A stretch of 64,000 nucleotides of DNA, from the NCBI GenBank assembly GCA_030867875.1, contig JAOWCC010000577.1, forward strand, positions 1,876,660 through 1,940,659, given 5' to 3'. The position numbers and the translations under genes were made by a program. Under the pieces are notes generated by a model. It had not been told where the DNA came from. It did no database searches and saw only the letters and a list, made by a program, of their open reading frames with translations. Shown piece after piece: positions 43,796-54,000 of the stretch. This DNA comes from Actinernus sp. WN-2022 (lineage: Eukaryota > Cnidaria > Anthozoa > Actiniaria > Actinernidae). Every line of letters begins with the position of its first letter. Positions within the stretch are counted from its first letter, which is position 1.

Positions 43796-45012
43796 GAAAA
43801 AATAGAATGCAAGCAACCGTGGACGACGATCCTGCTGGTGTACGTTGGATCAGTGATTGATCTAATCGGCTGAATACATAAAACTAAAAATAGCAAAGCC
43901 GACACAACGTAAATTTTAGAGGTTTATAACGATATTTCGGCTGGCCAAACCAGCCTTCTTCAGGTAATATGAAGAAATGTTATTACATTGGCGAACGTGA
44001 CTAACTAGAAATATGGGTTACGAAATACAGGAAATAGATGACAAATGATTGACACTATAAATATAGAAATAACAAGATAATGAGGTTATATATATACCAG
44101 CTAGTATGACTCGTCACGGATGTTGAGACCATAAGGTACGAGTGTTCTAGCTTGTGTAATGAGAGTAGCTTCTCTGGCCTTACGAATTGAATCTCTATTA
44201 GAGAACATTTTTTCGATGGGGATTAGTTGCATGTCATTAGCAGTGTGATTAGGTGTCGAGAGAAAATGTTCAGCAGCTGTAGTAGGTTTAGATATGTTAT
44301 TAGACTTGTCTACGGTCCGTCGATGTTCGTTAAATCTGTCTTTCAGACGTCGTTTTGTCTCACCTATGTATTGTAAATTGCAGCGGTTGCATTGAATCAT
44401 GTAGATTAGATTTTTTGTGTTACACGTCAAATTAGTTCTGATAGAGCGTCTTTCACCGGTAGAGAAGAAAGTATAGGTGGTTTGTCCGTCACAGATGTAG
44501 GGGCAAGTAGAACAGTTCTTTCCACAGCGGAAAGAGCCAGGTGGGAGCTGAGGATCAGTCGAGTTAGAAGGGAGTTTAGCTTTAACTAGTAAATCACGGA
44601 GGTTAGAGGTGCGTCTGAAGGCTACAAGTGGCAAGTGTTGAAAGACTTTCTTGCAGCGGACAGAGGAGTGTAGCAGGCTGTAGTTCTTCTTAATTATTTC
44701 AGAAATATGAGGGAGTGATGGGTTATAAGTAATAACAAAAGGTATACGGTTAGAATTGTGTGTGTCTTTGGTTTGTAGAGCAAAAGCGTGAGGGATGTCG
44801 GCAGCGCGTTGTATTTGTCTAGCAAGAAAAGAACGGTTATAGCCTCGTTTAATGAGGTATGTGATAAGCTCAGCAGTGCGGTGCTTAAAAGCTTCGTCAG
44901 TAGAACAGATACGTCGTAAACGGAGGGCTAAGCTAAAAGGGATGGCTTTTTTGGTATGTTGTGGATGGCAAGATGAATAAAGTAGATGCTGGTGCTTATC
45001 TGTGGGTTTAGA
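43796..45012 (-). pseudogene. Penelope-like element: RT end plus GIY-YIG endonuclease
   Basis: Minus strand, open from about 45010 to 44101, starts YSKPTDKHQHLLYSSCHPQH (end of the reverse transcriptase region), continues RRICSTDEAFKHRTAELI and RIPFVITYNPSLPHISEI, then a Cys-rich linker CGKNCSTCPYIC and a GIY-YIG nuclease: LIYMIQCNRCNLQYIGETKR, RLKDRFNEHR, ending with GLNIRDESY. RT palm motifs are absent, since the copy is truncated at 45013 by repeat X, so it cannot transpose by itself. The non-coding end to 43796 has a hammerhead-like core. This is the best preserved Penelope-like fragment in the window. Confidence 0.88.
43935..43963 (-). ncRNA. Putative hammerhead ribozyme core (Penelope-like element type)
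   Basis: Minus strand CTGAAGA, stem GGCTGG/CCAGCC, GAAA, TATCGT. It sits 3' of the GIY-YIG coding region of the same element, the position expected for terminal ribozymes in Penelope-like elements. Confidence 0.55.
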
Positions 45013-45350
45013 ATAGACCTGTTTTCACTTCGTCGTTCGCCGCGTGGAAATGCCGTTAATCGCATCTCGCTCACTCCGGATTGGGATACCTATGGTTTGT
45101 AGGCACGTGATGAATTATTCCATATTTAGTTTGGCCGCCATATTGGATGCCCACATCACGTGATGAAAATCTCCAATTTCTGGAGATTTTTGGTCAATTG
45201 ATTCAGCGTTTACCAGGGTCTTCTCTCGGAGTAGCCGCCATCTTGGATCTGACCGAGAAGACCCTGGTCACGAGGTTGGGGTCTTCTCTCTGAGTAGCCG
45301 CCATCTTGGATCTGACCGAGAAGACCCTGGGAACGAGGTTGGTACTCGTA
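45013..45350. repeat. Interspersed repeat X, copy 2, with doubled YY1-like palindrome
   Basis: Matches 43108-43445 in order and ends in two tandem copies of the palindrome GGGTCTTCTCTCGGAGTAGC / CGAGAAGACCCTGG around GCCGCCATCTTGG. Confidence 0.75.
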
Positions 45351-45544
45351 CTCTAGAAACTGCAGTGTTTGTTTAAACAGCCAGCAGTTATTCAAGCTAA
45401 TTTGTCCTTTTGGAAAGTAGGGCCTAAACGGACCAAAAGAGACGAGTCTGCGATAAAATTTTGGTGAGCGGTGTTACCCAATTACGGGTTGGTACTTTAT
45501 GTATCCTGCGTATGGTATGTCTACCATCTATATACTATCAGGCC

Positions 45545-45960
45545 CCAATGTCTCGAATTTGAGATCAACTTTATTTAAACACACGCAGCACCCTCACAAC
45601 TAGAAGCTGATTTCCAGAAGGGGCGTGCACTACTCGTACAAATAAAATAATGTTCTAAGCTAAAAACTAACCTAATACATGTCAATCTATGATAAATACT
45701 ACTATAAATACTACTATATATAAACTGCTAACTACTATAGTTAGATACTAATGCATATAATTACGCTAATAGGCCGGGGGAAATCTTTGAGCGAAACTGG
45801 GCTAATGACTCAGAGGTTCTTAATTCTATAGGTAATTCATTCCATATTTTGGCTCCATTGTAACTAAGGCTCTTTTTTAGGAATTCAGTTTTAGGAAGAG
45901 GAACAGAAACTTTTTTACGTGTATTCCGCAGGTGTATTCCGCAGGCAATTTCTGGCGATG
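45545..45960 (-). pseudogene. LINE C-terminal tail and 3' UTR
   Basis: Minus strand reads RKKVSVPLPKTEFLKKSLSY and NGAKIWNELPIELRTSESLA, a CR1/L2-like ORF2 end, followed by 3' UTR with TAAATAAAGTTGATC near 45565. Confidence 0.75.
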
Positions 45961-46865
45961 GAGTAGAGTATAGAATACCCCGCCACTCCAGCTAGGTTGC
46001 CTAGAAAGCACTGCTACCGCGATCCGCAGTCAGCTAGAATAATATAGCATCGAGAGAATTTGTAGAAAACACTGAAATACCTTGCGCTTCCAGCGGTCAA
46101 GGGCATAGCAAAAAAGCGTGGAATTTTGTCTGCGTTCAAAAATGTTTGAATTTAGAGTGAGTTTCATGCCTTAGCAAAATTATTATTCAAGTCACTTCGG
46201 GACGTTCATTTTCGTGTGTTATCTCTGGGACACATTTAACTCGGTAGTGAAATACAGTAAAAGTAAACGTGTTCTCATTTATGTTTATGCTCATATGAAA
46301 GGAACCGCTGGTAGCTTTAAATATGTTTATTGTCCAGGCAAATTACATATTAATTATAATCACATAATTGCATAGGCCTGTGTGAGTAATTATTTTATCA
46401 AGCAATTAGCAAACACTTTTAAAATTTACATTTAATTCCTTCGGCTAAGGAGGTGTTTCACGTCAATGCTGTCGTTGGTTTCCTGTCGGAGGTGTATACT
46501 GCAGTTTCTGTCGTCTTTCTGGCTCGATTAAATGCCTAGTATTAATGTATAAAGTGTATAAAAGTATATATTCTCTTTTCAGAAAGCTTCAATTGTTGCT
46601 GTATCATGTAAAGCAGAGAAGTAGGAGAATACGAGAGCAAGCTGACATGCAAATTTAAGCTTTCGAAGAGTTCACGCTGCAGTACATGTAAAATAATCAG
46701 CGTCTTATATTACACAGCAAATTTGAAGTTCACAGATATAGCTAAAACGGTCATTTTTAGCTTAAGAATCTCAAAAATGTTGAGCGGATTTCAAGTAAAC
46801 GGACAGCTAGGTATACCTGAATGTAAAATAAAGCTACGAGATCAGCCTAGATAAAACATGTTTTG
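45961..46865. other. Unassigned DNA
   Basis: No gene, repeat or RNA gene was recognised in this 900-bp stretch. Confidence 0.45.
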
Positions 46866-46869
46866 GAAA

Positions 46870-47056
46870 ACATTGGAACTCTGAATTTCAGAGCATGAGT
46901 CAAGTTGGGTATTCTGAATTTCAGAGCAGGCAAGTTGGGTACTCTGAATTTCAGAGCAGGCAAGTTGGGTACTCTTTAATTTCAGAGCAGGCAAGTTGGA
47001 TACTCTGAATTTCAGAGCAGCCAAGTTGGGTACTCTGAACTTCAAAGCAGACAAGT
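46870..47056 (+). repeat. Minisatellite, about 31-bp unit
   Basis: About six copies of AGCAGGCAAGTTGGGTACTC followed by TGAATTTCAG. Confidence 0.9.
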
Positions 47057-47319
47057 ACGTGTAGAATCGTTTAATGATTTGTTTCCAGCTAATGGTGTAA
47101 ACTTTGATTTGAAATAAAGTGGATTACTCCAGATTTTAAAGATCATGCAATTCCTGGTGTCATTGTTTCTTATATTCAGGGTTTCCACTTACTCTGCAAT
47201 GTCCAACGTCTCATTTTCATACTGTAAAAACAGACGAACCATGCATTTTGCAATTACATTTGCAATATTTCGTAGACATTATGGACATAACGAGTAAAAT
47301 AGATTAATTGTCATAGCCT

Positions 47320-48020
47320 TTAAAAAAATGTATCCTAAAAGACATGATAATTATCGACGTTTAGCAGAAAAATATAATGTGGAAAATGACAAAATAGTTT
47401 AGAATGCGTTAAACTTATTAAGCTACGAGGTGACCTCTTACTATAAGCCTGATGGTTTCCCGAGGTCTCCTCGCCATACATTACATTCTACTGTATCTGT
47501 AATTCCTATTTCTGTGGCAAATAATAATAATAAAAAGGTATTAAAAAAACCGAGCTTGGCCGCCGCGCATGACGCGCATCACGCTCGAGTAATAACAAAT
47601 GAATATCTAAGGAGCTGTATATCGACATAAATATCGATTTAGAATTAGCGGCTTTTCTTTATGGTCGGTCAGGGATTTCGGATATAGTATCGTGATTTGT
47701 GTATTTATACGCTTACACATATCGCTTGAATAGTTCATATTACAAATCCTTCCAAAACATGTATGTTAGAGAAATAAATACACGACTTCACCCTACAATG
47801 TTTCAGTTGATGTTTTATGCGGCGGCGCACAATTGTGGAACAGCCTGCCCCTTGATAATTCCTTAACTCGCTAAAAGACAAATTACGCTGCTATGACTTT
47901 GGAAATTACTAATTCACGGCATCCACGTAAAGCAGGATTTATATTATTATTTATGTAAATATTATATCATGTAGTATAATTGTAAGTTATAGGTTTGTTA
48001 TTTAGGCATAATTTTTGATT
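47320..48020 (+). pseudogene. Decayed LINE 3' end
   Basis: At about 47800-47930 the + strand reads GGAQLWNSLPLDNSLTR-like sequence with a stop, the typical LINE ORF2 terminus, preceded by INTRLHPTMF. Upstream sequence is too broken to read. Confidence 0.55.
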
Positions 48021-48263
48021 ATTCATTGGATTTTAAAATTTGTAAATTAACAATCCAACCTCCGAGAAAGGGCAAAATCCAACTTAGTGTTGTACTGCGT
48101 TCGGAAAACGAACCCGGCCCGTATAAAACTTGTCGGAGTGGAACACAACTTTCGCATCGATTGGCGAGAAGAATTTTTGACTGTTACACCGTTGTTAAGC
48201 TTAATTTTGCTACTTCTGTCAGAAGATTGTTATGCTCGTTATTATTCATCTCACTGAAACAAC

Positions 48264-48667
48264 AGACCCTTCCACGGTTTTTTGAACTTTTGATATATAC
48301 GTATAACAGCAAAACCGTCGATACTGCTGAAAAGAGCACCACGAAGTTAGTCAAAATCCCAAATTTGAGAGTTATATCTTGAATAGGAACAAAGATACAG
48401 GCCCGCAAACTTGGAAAATTTCGGGAAATTTTACAGACGTTTTTTATGGAAATTTCGACTTGGGACACAAACTTGCCCCCACTAAAAAAATCCATACAAA
48501 CGTCTGTAAACTTTTCCGAGTTTGCGGGCCTATAACCTTGCTCCTATTCAAGATATAACTCTCAAATTTGGGATTTTGACTAACTTCGAGGTGCTCTTTT
48601 CAGCAGTATCGACGGTTTTGCTGTTATACGTATATATCAAAAGTTCAAAAAAAATGTGGAAGGGTCT
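48264..48667. mobile_element. Fold-back MITE, about 404 bp
   Basis: Ends AGACCCTTCCAC and GTGGAAGGGTCT are inverted and the arms run about 150 bp with few mismatches, including ATATATACGTATAACAGC and GTCAAAATCCCAAATTTGAG with their inverses. Confidence 0.85.
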
Positions 48668-48889
48668 ATGGCCAGCTTTTGGTTCTTCAGCTTTTGGTTC
48701 TTCAGCTCTTCCTTTTTGTTGCCGTTGGTATCTGTGTAACCGGCCCGGCTCGATGACAGAAAGAAAAAACAGGAGAACAAGCAGCGGGTAGTGAGTGTAC
48801 TGTCTAGACTGCATGATAAGAACAATGAAATATTCAAAACTTCGCAAAAGCATAAATAAAACCGAAAAGTCATGGAAAACATTTAGCTT

Positions 48890-50628
48890 TATGTACCGAT
48901 CAATTCGAAACATCAACATCCCTCCCCCCCCCCCCCCCCCCCCCCCGAGCAACCTCCGGGCATTTGACTCATTTTTGTGCCCGGGGAGTAGGGAATTTGA
49001 CATCGTTAGCTATCCTTGGGGTGGGGAATTTGACACCGAAAAAGGGGGGGGGGGGGAGGGGAAATTTGAACAAGTTGTCTCGATTTCATGTTATGTGCTG
49101 CGTGGTTTCCTCGATCGAAATCATGGCGGAATTGGAGTGGGGAGGTCACTACGGAGCCCTGTAAGGGCCATCAACAAACACATTTTATGAAAGACTATCG
49201 CGTGATACTGCTTTATTATCGCGCGATACCGTTTTACTATCGCGCGATGCTGTTTTATTATCGCACGATAAAGTGTTACTATCGCGCGATACCATTTTAC
49301 TATCGCACGATACTGTTTTATTATCGCGCGATAGTGTTTTAATATCGCGCGATAATGTGCTATTTTAAAATACGTACATTACTTAGCAAGACACCATGGC
49401 GGCGAACACGCTACGTGATAATACTCTTCTCCTTTATATGTTTCACGTACGTCCGACAACGAATTTGGCTTTACCTGAATACTTACCGGCGATTCAAAAT
49501 GCTATTGAAAATAACAGGGATGCATTAGTCGACTGAGTACTTTAATCTAGGCTTGAATTATATGGAAATCCTCGCTTTTCTTTTAATTTATATATAAATA
49601 TAACGCCATCAAGATGAGTCTTCGCCAGCTTAAACGTGTTCTGAGAAGCACGAATTTACGACAGAAGGAGAAAGGACTACAGTAGTTCAGATGAAATAAT
49701 TGACGCCATAGAAATGGAACTCCAGGCCGGGAAGTGGGAGCTGTCTAGGCTACAGGCAAATGCACCACTTGTTAAGGAACAAATATTCGCTGGTATTAAA
49801 TTAGCAAGGAAACTGTTAGATACGCTTTGATGAAGGAGTTGAAAGATGGTAGCGAGACACAGATTCAATCGCAGGTATTATTTTGCACCAGGGCCTTAAC
49901 TTCATATGGCATTTAGATGGCTAGTATTTCTCGACTAATGCATCCCTGTTATTTTCAATATCATTTTGAATCGCCGGTAAGTGTTCGGGTAAAGCCAAAT
50001 TTGTTGTCGGAAGTAAAAGAAACATATAAAGGAGAAAAGCATTATCATGATCACGTAATGTGTTCGCCACCATGTTGTCTAGCTAAGTAATGTACGTATT
50101 TTAAAATAACATATTATCGCGCGATATTAAACACTATTGAGTAATAATAAAACAGTATCGCGTGATAAATCGATAGTAACACTTTATCGTGCGATAGTAA
50201 AGCAGTATCGCGCGATATTCTTTCATAACATTTGTGTTTGTGGATGGCCCTTACAGGGCTCCGTAAGTCACTTTAGACGACTTCAAAAAAGACAAAATTC
50301 TGATTTTGTAAGCGACTGGCTTACAAACAAAAAGACTCTAAAAGCTTTGTGCTGTATTTGAAGGTATTAAAATATAAATGTACATTGCTTACGAATATTT
50401 AAACTGTCTGTTAAAAACAAAATGCGGTGTCACAACTAATACTAAATCCCGGGGGTAGGGGCATTTGATCGTCTAATACGACGATGGGGTAGGGCATTTG
50501 AACAACATTTTTTGCCCGAGGGACGGGAATTTGAACAATCCAAACTCCAAAAATTCAAATGCCCGGGGGTTGCCCGGGGGGGGGGGGGGGGAGGGTGATG
50601 TTGATGTTTCGAATTGATCGGTACATTA
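48890..50628. mobile_element. G-tract-containing inverted-repeat element hosting an inner fold-back
   Basis: The outer arms GTACCGATCAATTCGAAACA (48894 onward) and its inverse (ending about 50622) flank long C and G runs, then GGGCATTTGA-type phrases on both sides. The inner element 49150-50265 lies between. Same G-run style as the MITE at 13286-13870. Confidence 0.65.
49150..50265. mobile_element. Fold-back element, 1116 bp, with subterminal TATCGCGCGATA arrays
   Basis: Terminal TACGGAGCCCTGTAAGGGCC and its inverse bound the element. Adjacent flanks GGTCAC and AGTCAC may be a 6-bp target duplication with one mismatch. Inside each end lies an array of about 21-bp units holding the 12-bp palindrome TATCGCGCGATA (49195-49350 and 50112-50215). 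The next inward blocks (GGATGCATTAG, GAATTTGGCTTTACC) are also inverted. The centre (about 49612-49830) has a broken frame starting MSLRQLKRVLRSTNLRQ and reading DEIIDAIEMELQAGKWELS, possibly a decayed transposon protein. Confidence 0.8.
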
Positions 50629-50953
50629 TAGTGCTGCCTAATTAACTCAAATGGCCTAGAACTTAGCTCATCTCCAGCCAAATGAGTTTTAGTTTACTTT
50701 TAGCACAGTATTATCTGCCTTTTTTCGATCATGGTGTATAAACACCGAAACAGGTGATTTAAGTGTTGAATTCCCGCTGATATCCGAGAGACTTTTGGTA
50801 ACCAATGTACGTACGATTAACAACAGCCGTCTATTGGTTAAGAATTCGATGACTGACACTAGAAAAGCCAGTATTAAAATTCTCTCAGCTGTATAAACTG
50901 CTGAGTTTAACAGTTGACGGCTTGGCGAGTAGGACCGAGCAACACTTCTCGTG
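50629..50953 (+). other. Region upstream of the protease gene
   Basis: No coding sequence seen. The proximal part probably includes the promoter and short 5' UTR of the protease gene. Confidence 0.5.
50892..50897 (+). promoter_or_regulatory. Candidate TATA box of the ShKT-protease gene
   Basis: TATAAA within CAGCTGTATAAACTGCTGAG stands 57 nt upstream of the signal-peptide ATG, which would put a start site near 50922 and a 5' UTR of about 30 nt. Position-based inference only. Confidence 0.4.
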
Positions 50954-51050
50954 ATGTCCCCTTGTCTAGTGAAATTGGTTCTCTTTCTTCTTTTTCCTCT
51001 TGCAATCTCTTCTGAAGATGTCACTAGAACGAGAAGAGAAATCGGTGAAG
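50954..51050 (+). CDS. Protease exon 1: signal peptide
   Basis: The ATG begins MSPCLVKLVLFLLFPLAISS, a Lys followed by a hydrophobic core and small residues suited to signal peptidase. Then TRTRREIGE, a basic segment. Donor GAAG|GTAAGA, phase 1. Confidence 0.85.
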
Positions 51051-54000
51051 GTAAGAATTAAAACAGTTGACACGTTTTTCATGGAAGACGTAAAATGACG
51101 GAAAGAGAGGTGTGCCACAAAGCGAAAATACAACTGACATTGAAATGTAGCTAGAGGAAATTGGAAGAGATCTTTGTAGATAATTTCACCGAAAGAGGCG
51201 GCTAAAATTTGAGAAGGGAGAGGCAATAAGTAGTTGGTGAAAAGTGGACGAGCGAAAAGTGAAACAAATTACCAAGAAAACAAAGAAATATAACTTGGAA
51301 GAAAAAACAGCTGTCAGAAATATGGCAACTAAAAAGAATAAAGAATAAAGAGGAATCGAAAACATGTCAACGGAGAGTAAAGATTAAAGCTCAACGAGGC
51401 TTTCAGATGAACCAGCTGGGACGTGGAAACAAAATGCAGATTATTTTAATAGGACGATTCTTTTAGAGCAGAACATTGGGCTCAAATATGGAAAGAGGTA
51501 TTGACACTAGCAGAAGAATAAAAACACTTCACTAATGATATAAGACCCAATAGGCCAAGAGAATAAAAAGCTTTGAGTAAAGTTCACTAAGTTTAACTCT
51601 ATAAGTATATTAGACCGACACTTAATTTTGACTGTTAGGAAGTTGGATGTATTTGCATATAGCAAATAGTCCTTAACTCACTCGCATCATACAGCTCAGA
51701 CTTCACAAGTGTCTGATATCTATCAGGAAGGTTAGGCTATTGTGGTAATCGTATTGAAATAAATACTGTTTAAATTTAAACGAAATTTATACTTTAAGTT
51801 TTGGCTTAGTCAGAGTATATTAGAAAAACAAGGAATAAAAGGACAGTTGCTATTACTATAGCAAATTATTCAATTCCTCCCCAAATGCGTTGCCATGTAT
51901 TTGTTTGGTAGGCCAGGTGGAAGGGAGAATAGGGGCTGGTGGGGTGGGGAATACATTTCTTAGTCCCTTAATAATTTCAGTATCTCTCCTCGTCATATCA
52001 AATAAGCCTTATTTCCCTCAGGAGAACTATATCATCATAGAGAACTAAGCTATAAATGAACATTGAATCCCGCTGACTTTTCTGATGCCATCGAAAATGA
52101 AATGTTCAACAACCACTTCACTTTAGAAATATTTTTGTAATCTTCCTTTGTGTCTTTTTCGCAGTAGCTAACAGAGTATGTAGAGAGAATCGAAAAGGAG
52201 GATTAAAAGGAAGCAACAGAAGAAAGAGCTGACTGAAGATGAACAAATAATTAGTTTATGATAAAATCCTCGTTTGCTCTTACGAAGGGCTAACGCTCGA
52301 AACGTCAGCTGCTACTCGCTTCTCGTAGCGATTATCATACCTTAGGCCATCGCTATAAAATGTTTCATTTACCATCGCCCAACCGACCCAATTTTTTTTA
52401 AAGTATATATAAATATATAAAAAGATTGAAGAATAATTTCATAACTATACCTTCTTTCCGAGTTCTCTACGTTTTAGTTTATTGCTTTTCTTGTGCGAAT
52501 TTTCAATCCACAACCAATAGAAGAAAAAGCAGTCGAGGAATACGTGAAGATTTGGCGCGAGTCTTCAAGCTGACTTAGTAACCAGGCTTTACTTGGTTCC
52601 AGCCTCCTACTGTCGATTATTTTTGGTCCGACCGACCGACCGACCCACCCACCATGCATCACGAGCCAGAGGACGATGGCAAAACGAAGCATTTTATTGG
52701 GATGGCCTTATTAGGTAATGTTTCTTGTAAGAACGATAGCACTAACGGCACAGGTATGCAGTGTAGTACTAACGGCACACAGGTATGCAGTGTAGTACTA
52801 ACGGCACACAGGTATGCAGTGTAGTGTTAATTTTGTGTTGTTAAAACATAAACGTCGTCTGAAAAGTAAGAGAGAAGTATCATTTTATCAGATTTTATTA
52901 AAGTTTGATGAAATGATTTACATGGTGGTTCCATATGTCGTTTTTAAAGGAAATCGTATGTGAGGAACTTTATCAAATGTGCTAGTTTCGTAAGCTTTTG
53001 TATTCGGCAATTCCTATTGGTTGGAAAAGGAGTTCCTCATAAAAATGGAATGAAACAAGCACGTTCTATAAAGTTTATTTCGGAATATTGATCCCTATCG
53101 CCCACGAGAATCCTATATGTGAGGGAGGCTCATTGCCGCACGCAGAACAATGGATTCTGCTATAGTTATTACGCGAATCATTTCTTAATCGACTTTTAGT
53201 TGATTATACCAGTGTTAAATACTACATCATGGAAAGGCAATTCGTTCTTTTCAGAGCCATGCGAAGATATAAAGTCGACTGCAGAATGTTCCGAGCACAT
53301 GACGAAAGGACACTGCGAAGATCCATCTACCGTGGAGACGATGGCAGAAATGTGCGCGTGGACCTGTGGATTCTGTGGTAAGAATAACGATTGATTTAAA
53401 GAGACACTGTCAATCGAACTGAACCTTCAAGTTTCTTTAAACAAAACTACAAAAATAACATCCTGAGATAGAAACGAAATACCATGTGAATGACTGTACT
53501 AATATGCAGTAGTTTTCATTGACTCGAATCTTCGCCATCCTTGTCAAAAACTGCAAAACTGCAAAGCATGATCTGCTAATCGGAAAAGTTATTTTTGTCT
53601 TTCCTCTCTTTCCTTTTCATATATATTCTATTTAACAACGCATTTCTGAATAACATCGTCGTTATAATCCTCATTATCTCTGAACTCCCTCACACTAAAA
53701 ACACCGGACCTCTGGATGAAATTTTGTTGGATATCTGTTGGAAAATAGTTGGAAGTTCGAATTTCCATGGTTTTGCGCACTTCTAACGGATGGAAAAATG
53801 TTGGAAATACCATGGAAATTGTATTGGAAACTCTAATTTACAAGAAATTTCCACACCATGGAAGAGGTCCGCATCAGGTTCCTGTATAACACTTCAGCAA
53901 ACGTAGAACAATAAATGGGTGGAATTTGAGCTGGATCGAGTTGCTCTTCCAAACAGAAATACAAATGTTAGCTTTCTATACAATTGCTGTATAATTATGA

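Noticed and set aside
48522..49342. Several 80-150-codon frames
   Set aside because: They run through the fold-back MITE, poly-C/poly-G tracts and palindrome arrays, and overlap one another on both strands.
53255..53377. Stand-alone potassium-channel toxin gene
   Set aside because: The ShKT exon is spliced in phase to a signal-peptide exon upstream and to linker and protease exons downstream, so it is read as an accessory domain of a protease.
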